In this document: in pieces, positions 26,295 to 36,800 of the stretch
How the letters are laid out: each line of letters begins with the position of its first letter
How positions within the stretch are numbered: position 1 is the stretch's first letter
Assembly: GCA_031772625.1 (NCBI GenBank)
Contig: CM062820.1
Coordinates: forward strand, 310,999,340-311,063,339
DNA length: 64,000 nt
Direction of reading: 5' to 3'
Source of the DNA: Pinus tabuliformis
Lineage: Eukaryota; Streptophyta; Pinopsida; Pinales; Pinaceae
Program-made: the position numbers and the translations under genes
The notes under the pieces: generated by a model
Database searches by the model: none
What the model was told of the DNA's origin: nothing
What the model saw: the letters and a program-made list of their open reading frames with translations, nothing else

Positions 26295-26928
26295 TGATCC
26301 GGATTTAAGCAGGAACGCAACAAATTACAGAGATAACCATAAACACAGATATGCAGTGGAAATAATACTTCATTTCATTACTGTAAAATATTGAAATATG
26401 CTTACAAAAAGAAATGGGAATAAACCAGCTAGGGCGATGGTGGCTTATCTCTGAGAAGAGATGTCACGGCTACATGCCTCTGAACTATTCTGAACTGCGT
26501 TACAATGAGGCTCGAAGGCCTATTTATTGTTGAGAAACAATGGAAAACCCTTAACATTCCAAAACCTAACCCTAGAAGATGAAACGCCAAATTGTGGGCC
26601 CCGTTTGGGTAAATTGGTACATCAATTTTCCGGGGTCGTAACTTTGGCATATGATCTCCGTTTGACGTGCACAATAGCTCGTTAGAAAGATCTATCCGAG
26701 CACTACCACTTTGGGAGGCAACATGGGTCTAGTCCATGGACATATGTTGCCCCAGATTTCCCAAAAAACGTCGTTTAGGGCCTCAAAACGGCTCCGGAAG
26801 TTCAGGACCCGAAAAACTGCTAAAAATAGTAAATTGTGCTACAATTTAGGAAACTGAAAAAGCTAAAAGAGACAGTTGTGGGGGTCCAAATGGGATAGGT
26901 GGGTGGCCACCAACATCCACCTGGATCA
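26295..26928 (-). repeat. 3' LTR of the gypsy element
   Basis: 634 bases, TGATCC..GGATCA. Nearly identical to 28994-29611, with small indels; for example it has an extra 12-base piece near 26484 (TGAACTATTCTG). Confidence 0.92.
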
Positions 26929-26953
26929 TTCCTCCCCCCTTAGAAAGAAATGG
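26929..26953 (-). other. polypurine tract of gypsy element
   Basis: On the minus strand AAGGGGGGAGGAA ends directly before the 3' LTR. Confidence 0.75.
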
Positions 26954-27106
26954 TCCCCATTGCGTTGAGTTCCTCCATCTGCTGAACTTGGTCCGTGGTG
27001 AGCTGTTCTGCAATCTCTGATGTGTTTAGAAATGGTGGGAAGCATGGTCGACGACGGTCCACATTGATCACTTGGTGCAAACGAAGGAATGGAGGAATGC
27101 TATGCT

Positions 27107-27800
27107 TCAAAGCATTGTTACCCGTAGCCTTGGTACTAGTGTAAGGACCATGTGGGAGTCGCCTGAGTTTCTGATGGGTTCTTGTAGGCGTTCTTTCTGC
27201 AGATGTAACCAAACTTTGTCCCCCACCTGAAACTTGTGTGGTACCCCTATGGGTGAGGAGAAGTTGTTCCTGTGTTCTATCATGACCGTATCCCTTTGCT
27301 GTTGCTGCTGCATGGAGGAACCCTTTGCGGGGGTCATGGATGTAGCAACGATCTTCCCCTTACTTTGGGAGTGAGCCAGACAGATGAATTTCCTGGTCTG
27401 GGAGATGAGCTTGCTGCCTTTCTTAGCAGTGATCAAAGATGTGGTAGTAGGTTGGGCTATCTCCGGTATCCTGTATAATGAATTATTTAAAGAAATAATG
27501 ACAACACGAGGCCTTGACTCATACACAACATGTCGCCTCCACAAGTATGGTTGGCCAAATAATACATCACAAACATCCAGAAGTGTAACATCACACAATA
27601 CCTCGTCTGTGAAGGGCTTGATTCTGTAGGGAAGGCGGCACTGCAGGCAAACTTTGAGATCTCGTCCTTCATGAAGCCACCCGATACTGTATAGTTGTGG
27701 GTGTGGTGTAGTCGGTAAGCCCAACCGCTTCACGATCTCTACTAAATGAGGTTCTTTTGGTTGCCACTGTTGACAATGAATTGCAGCGGCGAACCCTTCA
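27107..27800 (-). pseudogene. gypsy protease fragment joined to integrase C-terminus
   Basis: Minus-strand frame in another phase from gag. The upper part, with YRIKPFTDEVLCDVTLLDV and CDVLFGQPYLWRRHVVY, resembles the retropepsin-domain C-terminus of plant gypsy pol. About 80 residues later the frame reads KFQVGDKVWLHLQKERLQ, the conserved start of the integrase C-terminal module. Reverse transcriptase, RNase H, chromatin-independent integrase core and zinc finger are missing between them, so a deletion of several kb joined the two. A Gln run (QQQQQQ) lies near the junction. Confidence 0.8.
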
Positions 27801-28862
27801 CCCACATTTGTGAGTGGAAAAGACGCTCCCCCTCTTCTGGATCTTGGTAGTGGCAACAGTGGCGCTGGGATCTGCATCAATGATCTGCTTCCCTTTGCCA
27901 TTCCCCTTGTCAGGTTCTGGCTCAGGGTCAGAACATGCATCTGATTCGGAAGCCTTCAACTCGGCCACGAGTGACTGCTTGGTCCGACACTCACTTGTGT
28001 TATGAGTGGGACTCTTGTGGAACTCACACCACTTTCCTATGTCCTTCTTCAGCTTCGTGGTGTTGTTCTTTTCTTGCAGCTTCGACGGGTTATCTTGGGT
28101 CACCCCGCCTTGGCTTTGTCCTTTGGGCTTCGGATTTGTGGATCCAAAGTCTCGCTTCTTTTGTTTGAACTTTTGCTCGATTTTGACAGCATATCGATAT
28201 GTTGTGCCGAGTGAGGAGATGTTCAAGAACCCCATCTCTTCTTGGATGTATCTATGTAGGCAGCTGCGGTATTTGAGTACCAGATGCAGCTCAGAATCTT
28301 TGATACCCAACTGTGTGCGAAGGGTATGAAAAATGTTTGTGAACTCTGGCACATCTTGGTCTCGTCCCTGCAGCAGTGTGGTCCATTTGATGTATTTTTC
28401 CTCATAGGTCCCGACAGGGTAGTACTGCTCCTTGATGGCATCCCGGAAGTCATTCCAAGTGGGTGCGGCTGAAAATAGTGAGCCTGTACTTTCATCCTTC
28501 TGCTCGCAGTAGGTTTCCCACCAGTCCTTGATGTGGGGGGCTACTTTGAGAAGAGCGAAAACAATCTTTTCTTGACTCGAAAATTCATGAACAGAAAAAT
28601 AACCCTCTAGCAGATTTAACCATTTATCTACGGCATCTGTGTATATTTGAACCTCAAACATGGGGATTTCAAAATTAACTTGTACCTTAAAGGGCGTGGC
28701 ATTTCCAGAGTAGCTGCTGGAAGCCGATGCGTCTCTTCTGGGTAGCTGCTGAAGGATTTGGGCAAAGCTGTCCATCATCGCATTCCATTGTCGCTCGAGA
28801 GCTTCTTTGAGCAAGATTTTGATAGGATCTCCTGCCCCCTCATCTTTCTTCTCATCCGCCAT
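27798..28862 (-). CDS. gypsy Gag protein, intact
   Basis: A 354-residue capsid protein of a Ty3/gypsy element, starting MADEKKDEGAGDPIK. Residues about 60-220 form the Retrotrans_gag core: MFEVQIYTDAVDKWLNLLEGY, WWETYC, TWNDFRDAIKEQYYPVG, then TTLLQGRDQDVPEFTNIF. A basic linker leads to a cysteine-histidine knuckle-like motif CEFHKSPTHNTSEC at about 285-298, followed by an acidic patch. The start is about 130 bases after the primer site and 5' LTR, as expected. The frame is open with no stops, so it could supply capsid in trans. Confidence 0.88.
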   Translation of the reverse strand: MADEKKDEGAGDPIKILLKEALERQWNAMMDSFAQILQQLPRRDASASSSYSGNATPFKVQVNFEIPMFEVQIYTDAVDKWLNLLEGYFSVHEFSSQEKIVFALLKVAPHIKDWWETYCEQKDESTGSLFSAAPTWNDFRDAIKEQYYPVGTYEEKYIKWTTLLQGRDQDVPEFTNIFHTLRTQLGIKDSELHLVLKYRSCLHRYIQEEMGFLNISSLGTTYRYAVKIEQKFKQKKRDFGSTNPKPKGQSQGGVTQDNPSKLQEKNNTTKLKKDIGKWCEFHKSPTHNTSECRTKQSLVAELKASESDACSDPEPEPDKGNGKGKQIIDADPSATVATTKIQKRGSVFSTHKCG

Positions 28863-28980
28863 GGGAGGTCGTCGAGATTTGCGAGGCTAGTCTTGCAAAG
28901 GTTCGACCAGTTCAAGCCCTAACTCCTTATATCCCAACCTCGTTGGGGACATGAAAAGAAAAACAGAGAAAAAGAAGACC

Positions 28981-28992
28981 GCTCTGATACCA
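28981..28992 (-). other. primer-binding site of gypsy element
   Basis: TGGTATCAGAGC on the minus strand, one base from the 5' LTR end: a perfect initiator-Met tRNA primer site. Confidence 0.9.
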
Positions 28993-28993
28993 C

Positions 28994-29611
28994 TGATCCG
29001 GATTTAAGTCAAAACGCAACAAATTACAGAGATAACCATAAACACAGAGATGCAGCGGAAATAATACTTCATTTCATTACTGTAAAATACTGAAATATGC
29101 TTACAAAAAGAAATGGGAATAAACCAGCTAGGGCGATGGTGGCTTATCTCTGAGAAGAGATGTCGTGGCTACATGCCTCTGAACTGTGTTACAATGAGGC
29201 TCGAAGGCCTATTTATTGTTGAGAAACAATGGAAAACCCTTAACATTCCAAAACCTAACCCTAGAAGATGAAACGCCAAATTGTGGGCCCTGTTTGGGTA
29301 AATTGGTACATCAATTTCCGGGGTCGTAACTTTGGCATATGATCTCCGTTTGACGCATACAATAGCTCGTTAGAAAGATCTATCCGAGCACTACCACTTT
29401 GGGAGGCAACATGGGTCCATGGACCCATGTTGCCCGAGATTTCCCAAAAAACGTCGTTTAGGGCCTCAAAACAGCTCCGGAAGTTCAGGACCTGAAAAAC
29501 TGCTAAAAATAGTAAACTGTGCTACAATTTAGGAAACTAAAAAAGCTAAAAGAGACAGTTGTGGGGGTCCAAATGGGATAGGTGGGTGGCCACCAACATC
29601 CACCTGGATCA
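28994..29611 (-). repeat. 5' LTR of the gypsy element
   Basis: 618 bases, TGATCCGG..CTGGATCA, near-identical to 26295-26928. On the minus strand a TATA-like CAATAAATAG (about 29209-29218) could be its promoter. Confidence 0.92.
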
Positions 29612-30412
29612 AAAAGTCCTGGATGTGGTGTGGGATGTCAGAGCTCCAATATTGATGTGAAGAAATGAGCTCTGAAGCATCGAATAAATAAGTTTGAATC
29701 TCATGACACACATGCCATAAATCTAGGGAAAAGTGATACTTGGGGGAAAGATTATAAAACAATCTTTGCATGTAACCTCTAGTTGCTAAAAATAGCTCCC
29801 TAAATCATGGGATGCATTTGCATGTTTCCTTTTGCTATTCCGCGAAAAATAAGTCATGAATGCAAGTCAAGTTTCCTTGGTCCTGGGTGGAGCTGGTCAA
29901 CCCAACTACACATGCAACAGCTCGCTCAACTGCTAGGAGAAAGTGCGCATTTCTAGAAGGGAGCTAGGATGGCTTCCCTGAAGATTTGTACAATTTCTGG
30001 GCAGAGCAGCTGACCACTGCCCAAGATTACGCAAATTCTGGGCTGAGCAACCCTCCTAGGAGGAATTGTGCAATTTTCTGGATGAAGCTTGACAGCCATA
30101 TTTGCACAATTCTGGAGCCCAACAGCCCGTTAGACAGAATTGTGCAATTTCTTGAGGGAAGGCTAGTTGACCTCCAAAATTGCGCAATTTCTTGAGGGAG
30201 TTTCTCAGCCTACAGCTGGACCGTCTGGGAGAAATAGCCTATGAGGGGAATGCAACAAGCTTTGATAGACAGGCTATCTTTGTGCAAGAAAATCAATGAA
30301 ACTTGTCTACTTGATGAAGCAAGACATGCTTTTGTGAAAGGTTGGTAGGGAGGCTTGAAAACAAAGCTCAGGGAAAATTTTGGAGGGTGGTTGTAGCCAC
30401 TACAATAGAGTT

Positions 30413-31300
30413 GTAACAAATGTTTTTAATGGGCCATAAATCATTATTGATGCTAGCCTAAGCTTGGAGAAGTGATTTATAATGCTTTCCAGGGCTTGGA
30501 GAAAAGCATTACTCTGTTTTGAGTGAATTTCCTCCAGATTCCTTGCTCATATTAGGTAAAGTAAGTGTTTAGTGATGGTTTGTGTCTGGAAAATTTATGG
30601 AAAAGGTCAGGAAGACTTAACCATGTTCTAGAAAGTGGTTAATGTTGAGAATATCCATGATAAGTGGAGTGAGTGGTTTGATCAAGTCAACGAGCTGAAT
30701 CCAGATCAAATCAAGTGTATAAATAGAGATTGTGGAGCTCAGTAGTTCTTAGTAATTATTAAGTTTAGCACCTCAGTTCGCCCATATATTGGAGAGATCT
30801 CAATGATATTATGGTTTATTCTCTTTATGTGTTGAATGAGTGTGAGTTTGGAGGGTTGTGTGCAAGTTGTGAGATTCGTTCGATGCATATTTTCTGAAGC
30901 AATTTGCAGGTGTTGCAGTAGCTAGATGAAGTATGTATTAGCAAGTAGTTTGTGCAACAAGTAAGTAGGTGAAATAGACATTGATTGTAGGAGTTTTTGG
31001 AGATTTTTTTCTCCTAGAACATTCTTTATTTATTGTTTGTGTGAAACAACCATTTGAGAGCAGTTTTACTTGATGCAAATATGGTTTTAGTTGGTGCTTT
31101 GATCAGATTATTTTATGCAGTGTGTGGTGAGATTGTGTTGCAGTTTGTAGTGTGGATTTGGTTTTTTATTGTGTGCCTTAATGATACGTTGTTGTAGTGC
31201 TCATGTTGAGAAGTTCTCGGTTCCAGTTTGAAAATGTATGAAACGAGAACCACATAGAGGAGTTGGAGTTGGAGGACTCCAGTGAGGAGTTAGAGTTGGA
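30413..31300 (+). repeat. 3' LTR, second part, right end deleted
   Basis: Continuation of the LTR broken at 12943; it parallels 7610-8480 (for example CTAAGCTTGGAGAAGTGA, TTTTGAGTGAATTTCC, GTTGCAGTTTRTRGTGTGG). It stops near 31300 after GTTGGAGTTGGAGGA words, where old copia LTR sequence starts; the final 500 bases found at 8480-8989 are absent. Confidence 0.8.
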
Positions 31301-31308
31301 GGACACTA

Positions 31309-31694
31309 GCTTGGAATCTCCATCTCAACTGGGTAACTTGAATTCTCTACATGTAACATTTATTTTGGGTTGATTGATAAGTTAATTGGTTGATCACTGA
31401 GTGTGGTTGAAGTTCCACTTCCACAACTTGACCTCCACTAGTTCTTCTTATAGTTAGAACTGGTTTAACTGACAATAACTCAACTTAACTAAAACAAATT
31501 GCTACAAATTAGAAATCAAACATTTATAACTAAACTCAAGCTTCCAAAAATAAAATTAACTAAGTTAACTGAGTGAAAAGTTCCATGTCACCTCAGTTAA
31601 CTACCTCCAATATTTTGCTGAAATAGATATTCAAATTTTCTCTAGTTTGACCAAGGGAAAGTCAAACTGAGATTTTCTTGCTACATTTTCAACA
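31309..31694 (-). repeat. 3' LTR of old copia, truncated
   Basis: Matches 60150-60531 (CCATCTCAACTGGGTAAC, GTTGAAGTTCCACTTCCAC, TTTGACCAAGG). In minus orientation it begins TGTTGAAAATG after a purine run GAGAGGGAG (31695-31703). The half equivalent to 59680-60150 is missing. Confidence 0.82.
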
Positions 31695-31703
31695 CTCCCT
31701 CTC

Positions 31704-33136
31704 AAAAAGAGAGAGATTATCAACCATCCCTATCTTGCACCTGTAGAACTCAAAATTCCCTCTTGACAAGGCCTTTTTCAAAAATCAGCATCTTGTCCCA
31801 CTGTGTGAATGTAGTGCAACAACATAATCTGCCTCTACACACAATCTCGTAGATGGTGATACCGAATATTAATATGCTTGGATCAATCATGAAAAACATG
31901 ATTTTCAGAGAGTTTTATGCAAATTTGATTATCAAATTAAATCAAAATTGGATCCATCATCTGACAAAATAAGCCAATAAGTATCTTTCTCATATCGATT
32001 GCCTCACATGTTGTTGGAATTACAGCCATGATTTATGATTCTGCCATGATGAGTGCCAAAGATCTTTGCTTCCTATTGTACCAAGAAACTGATGTAGACC
32101 CAACACTAAAAATTCCACCTGATTTACTCTTCTAGTCTAATGGACTCCCCTCCCAATATGCATTGGTGAAGCCACACAACTTCACTCCCTCTATCCATTT
32201 GTACCGATGTCCAAACTAGGTAGTTCCTCGAGGTACCATAGAACATGCTTAGTTTCCCTCCAAAATAGTTTGGTTGGTCTAACCATAGCTTGGATTAGTT
32301 AGTTGATTTCAAAGAAAATATTTGGTCATGTGTTCACAAGGTACATGAGTGAACCCACCAAATGTCGGTAAACAATCTCATCCACTTCCTCACCTAAAGT
32401 GACATCATCTTTCCTTTAGTTGGTCGCTAGAGGAGTCTCCATGGGTTTTCACCTGTCCATGTGGAACTTCTGAAGTATCTCATTGGCATAATTTCCCTCA
32501 ACAACAAACAATTCCCCATCACCTTGCCATACTTCCAATCTGAGGAAGTAGTGTATGAGACCCATGTCCATCATCTCAGACTCTCTTGCAAGGTACTTCT
32601 TGCAAGATTTTATCAGCTGTTGATCACTAATCAAAATCAAGTCATCAACATATAAAAAAAATAATCAACAATTTACCTTCTACCAAAATATGATAGAGGT
32701 TGAGATAGCAATCAATCCTGGTGTACCAAGCATGGGATGCTTTTTGAGATCGTACAATGCTCGCTTGAGTCTACACACATGAGAGTCTCAATCAAAAGTC
32801 TTGAAGGCTTTTGGTTTCTCAATATACACCTCCTCCTCAACATATGTATTGAGGAATTTTGTTTTCACATCCATCTGGTGAATCTTCCACTCCATCTATG
32901 CAACTAGAGAAAGGATTGATCTGATGGATGAGTATCTTGCTACAAGAGAAAAGGTCACCTCATAGTCAATCCCCTCAACTCGAGAGTACCCCTTGGCCAC
33001 AAATTTGGCCTTTTACTTTTCTATGTTTCCGTCTGCTGCATGCTTTACCTTGAAGGTTCATCTCGTACCCATAATAAATTTGTTTGTTGGTCTTGGGACC
33101 ACTCCTAAACACTATTATTTACAATGGATTCGTACT
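31704..33136 (-). pseudogene. old copia reverse transcriptase and RNase H remnant
   Basis: Minus strand, many stops. From the right: the segment after the insertion site (YESIVNNSV), KGYSRVEGIDYE-type wording near 32950-33000, MDVKTKFLNTYVEEEVYIE near 32830-32870, SDQQLIKSCKKYL and MGLIHYFLRLEVWQGDGE at 32449-32640, then a decayed RNase H region to about 31800. The catalytic YVDD segment near 32645 reads as YVDDL. Non-functional. Confidence 0.8.
33133..33136 (+). repeat. target-site duplication, left copy
   Basis: TACT, repeated at 50216-50219. Joining GGATTCG-TACT-CCTCC restores an uninterrupted Glu-Glu-Tyr-Glu-Ser reading of the host copia pol on the minus strand. Confidence 0.9.
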
Positions 33137-33163
33137 AACAATGTAAACTTTGAAACGGGAACT
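33137..33163 (+). repeat. left terminal inverted repeat
   Basis: Starts AACAATGTAAACTTTGAAAC and continues GGGAACT; the right end reads the same on the other strand except for one base (G to A at position 22). Beyond 27 bases similarity is weak, but both subterminal regions are A-rich and share words such as CAAAAA and GTGCC. Confidence 0.92.
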
Positions 33164-33844
33164 ATAAACTCAAGACGGGAACTCTGGCAAAAAAACCCCA
33201 AAAAAACATCAAAAACAGTGCCCAAAATGAAAAGTGTGTATACTGGAACGATGTTTTTATTTTTTAGGCATCAATTTTGAACATGTTTTAAAATTGGCAG
33301 TGACTACAAAATTTACTATGAAATTTTCGTGCAAAATATAGCTTCAAAATGAAAGTGATGACACTAGAACGATGATTTTTTTTTTAGGGTCAATTTTCAG
33401 TATTTAAAAAAAATGCTAATAAAACCAAATTTTTATGTGTCAAACAAAGTTGTTTATGCGGGAAAAAACACACTGATGTTTTTGGTAGAATATCATTTTT
33501 CTTTCCTAAGTATAAATTTAACATGTTTTCAACCATAACATGCTAGATACAAAAAAAATTGAAATTTTTTCAACTATAAAATAAAAAAACCATGACATTA
33601 TGAACAAATTACATCACTAAACACATTCAAAAGTCATTATTTGTATATTGAATAAAACATATTTTATATCTCTAATTTAATATTGCATTGTAGATATTTT
33701 AAACAATAAAATTTATCATAACTAAGACATATAATCCAACAACATAAAAATGCCTCATAACTTCTCATTTAACACCATATGGAAAACATTAATTTTATTT
33801 GAAGATACGATGCATACATCAGTTATATAAACTGTCTTAAACAA
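33164..33844. other. left subterminal non-coding region
   Basis: About 680 AT-rich bases between the left inverted repeat and the stop of the minus-strand gene. It contains scattered AAAACATG, ATTTTC and homopolymer runs but no open frame of note. It probably holds the 3' UTR of the DDE-like gene and transposase-recognition sequence. Confidence 0.5.
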
Positions 33845-36800
33845 TTATTCAAAATCACTCATGTTTTCTGGCACACCATCAGAATTCACATCTTCAGATG
33901 AGTGACTGGATGCTAACGAAGATATTCCATATTCTTCTCTTTCATCAACTAGTGCCCCATCTGAGTCCACATGCATGCCCAACATTTCAGGTTTCAAAAT
34001 TCTTCAAGATCTACGATTGGTTTCAGGTGACTCCCATGTCAACACTGTTCCTTCTGGTAACAACCTTTTCAGAATCTCTATCATCTTGAAGCGAAGAGTT
34101 CCTCTCTTTGTTAAATTGAAGTCATAAACAAGTATGTCTACATCCTCCAATTTTAATATGTCTGTGCGGCAGTGATTTACATTTGTACCCTTTCTTTTTC
34201 TTTTTCCGCCATTTTTTTTGTCAACTACCATCTCTGGCTTATACACACCATTAAATGGGTGTGTATTTGTGGCATACCAATGTACTTCAACACTTGTAAC
34301 ATCCTCATTTTATGTAAAGACCTTTATAACTTTAGCAACCCAAAATGGATAGCCATTGGGATCTCCATCTGCTAGCACTGCAATCATGCAACCCTCCTTA
34401 ATATCCTGTACTGAACCCCTATAAAGGTCTTCCATGGCTTCACGTTGTGCACGAGATCTTCTGGAACCAATATACATCTCTCTTTCCTCTGCCTGTGAAG
34501 AATTAATAAAACCTTGAGATTGTTGCTGTTCAACAATGTTTACTTCCTCATGTTCATTTGACACATTATGTGGCCAAATAAATGGATTTTTCAAAGGTAT
34601 ATCTTCATTTATTGTTGTCGAAATGATATCACTTTGATTATTGAAAAATGACTCCCACCAAACTGAATCAGCAATGTCAAAGTACTCATATGTATATCTA
34701 ATACATTTTTTAATTTCTTCCAGGCAATCAGAATAATTTATAGCCCTGTTCTGTCTATGTGCATTCTGAACTTCACCAACTGATTGTAATAACAATATTT
34801 TTGATGCAAATATTGGATGATCTGGAATGAACTTCAAAAATTGCAATCCTGATGATGGTGCCCATTCTGTAGTAGTTGAATACTTCTTGCCCCATATTAG
34901 TGTTTTCCCATCAATTTTTTTGATACGAAATTGATGTTGGAAGCTAATGTCATTAAGTTGTTCAATGCATTTCCACTCACCATATGATCCCAGAATAAAC
35001 CTTTGCATGTCAATAGTTTCTTCCAACACATCAAAAGTAGGCTCTGGCATGTATGATTTCTTAATACATTCAATTAGTGATGGCAAGCTCCCAACTTCTT
35101 TCCTCCTCAACGTGACTGAAAAACGACTGAACATTTGATCAATATGGTCATGAGTGTGCCCAACAAGAAGGAAACCAACCTTTACCTTTTGAAAAATTCC
35201 CAATTCAACAAGCATGTTTGGATATCCAAAAACAACCTGATTTTTGTTTTCACGGCAAGTGTTGTCCAATTGTAGATACAAAACTTCAGGAAGATTACGA
35301 GAACAATGAGAAATCACATCATGAATTATGGTTATGGTCAGATTTGCATCATTATGAATATTTGGAGCTATGAAGTACACCCTTGGCAACATTTTCCCAT
35401 TGAAGACCATACAACCGACAAAGTGAAATTGAATAAAGTTTTCCTCCTGTAAATTTTTGGGTGTGCGAACAAAATGTGGTAAAAGTGTTTTCTTTTGGTC
35501 CATACCATCAATTATCAAACCCAAATATTTATTTGGATTATCATAACACTTCTTTCGATGCTTGTACAACTTCTTCCTTTCGTTTGTTTGTTGTTCGCGA
35601 TGCTCCTGATGTTGTTTGACAATTAAATCTACACAACATAAAAGAGATTCATTAAGAAATATGTTTTCGTAGTTGATGACTATACAATTTTAAAAGTTAA
35701 ATTTATGAACGCTTACCTCTTTCTGAGCCTTCACATTTGTCCCTTTTTGATTTAAGAGAAGCACATGTACTGCAAATCCCCATCCTTGTCTTCTTAGGAA
35801 TACGGACATTGTTGAATTCTTTCTTCCATACCTTCACAAAATATTGATATGTAATAAACTGGCCATGTCCCTCAGCACCTTCTGCATATTCTTTGTATAA
35901 GTTGTAGATTTCTCATCTTGAAAAATTATTTGGAATATGTATTGTCTCTCCATTTGGCATACACTCTCCATGCTTTGAAAAGAAATCTTTCATCCATGAC
36001 ATTGCAGTGTTTGATAATGGACCAAACTGTCTTTTATGATGTACTTCTGAATAAAATGTGGGATCCTTTTCCAAATTTTCTTGAATTCTCAAGAGACGAA
36101 AATTCCCAATCGAATGAAACATTTTGAAACCTTTTCTACAGATAAAAAAAGTCCCAATATGATAATGATAACCTGACAATGTAGATTGCATGCACCCAAC
36201 TAAATATGAATTTTGCATGCTTTTATTCATTAACAAATATCTCTTCCTGCTTTCTAATGCAAATTTGAAATCCATATGTTTCAAGCAATCTTTTTGGCAA
36301 CATTCACTTGAAATGAGAGCACTGATAGAACTTCTTCTCGTTCGATATTCTGCTCTACCCCTTGTATAACTAGAACAACTTGCATTGATACGAAAAGGTC
36401 TGCTCCTACTCCTTGATACAATGTTTCTTGGCAACATCTCCATCATTTGATCATCATTTGTATAAGGCTTTTAATCATCATTAAGAGGAATGTTATCCAC
36501 ACTATGATCAGCTCTGCTTTTCAAATATTGACTTGGAGGATATTCTTCATCTTCTGCTTCTTTAGTGCTACTGTCGTAGTCCTTAGAATTCGGACTAAAT
36601 GGAAAATCTGACTCGATGTTTAATGGATATTCTTCCTCATATGCATTGCCAGTGCTACTCTCATAGTCCATAGAATTAGGATTACGTTGAAAATGTGACT
36701 GTTTACTTATTGAAGATGCTACATCCCGCCCTTTGTCACTACTACCTTTATACTCATTAGAATTAGGACTAAGTGCATCATCCTGTCCTTCATCACTGCT

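Larger units (their letters stand above)
26295..29611 (-). mobile_element. Ty3/gypsy retrotransposon with internal pol deletion
   Basis: LTRs at 26295-26928 and 28994-29611 both start TGATCCGG and end CTGGATCA; the five bases outside are AAAAG on each side (26290-26294, 29612-29616), an exact target duplication. In minus orientation the primer site TGGTATCAGAGC follows the right LTR and a polypurine tract precedes the left one. Inside are a full-length gag and a fused protease / integrase-tail fragment; reverse transcriptase, RNase H and most of integrase are absent. LTRs are nearly identical, so the insertion is fairly recent. Confidence 0.95.
12944..30407 (-). mobile_element. gypsy-like retrotransposon with 5.6-kb LTRs
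   Basis: Two long direct repeats, 12944-18536 and 21500-30407 (the second contains a 3.3-kb insertion), flank a 2.96-kb internal region. The flanking five bases are GAGCT on the left and GAGTT on the right: a target duplication with one C-to-T change. Ends are TGTTG..CAACA on the left copy and TGTTGG..CAATA on the right. Minus orientation is inferred from gag-like frames at 20345-21335 and from TATA boxes on the minus strand. The internal region lacks pol, so this copy could not move by itself. I could not identify a convincing primer site or polypurine tract at the LTR junctions. Confidence 0.85.
21500..30407 (-). repeat. giant LTR, right copy (5' LTR), split by gypsy insertion
   Basis: Starts TGTTGGACCTGCC and ends CTACAATA, parallel to 12944-18536. 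Without the insertion at 26295-29611 and its duplicated AAAAG it is about 5.6 kb, like its partner. Both copies carry scattered substitutions and short indels, so the insertion is old. Confidence 0.85.
6708..31300 (+). mobile_element. gag-only copia-like retrotransposon, nested host of later insertions
   Basis: 5' LTR 6708-8989 ends TTTCCAACA and is followed by the primer site TGGTATCAGAGT at 8992-9003. The internal region (8990-12355) holds a gag remnant but no protease, integrase or reverse transcriptase. A polypurine tract (CCATAGGGGGAGAT, ending at 12355) precedes the 3' LTR, which starts at 12356, is split by the giant-LTR element, resumes at 30413 and is lost near 31300. The last about 500 bases of that LTR, present at 8480-8989, are missing, so the right end was deleted where it meets the old copia LTR. 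Confidence 0.88.
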
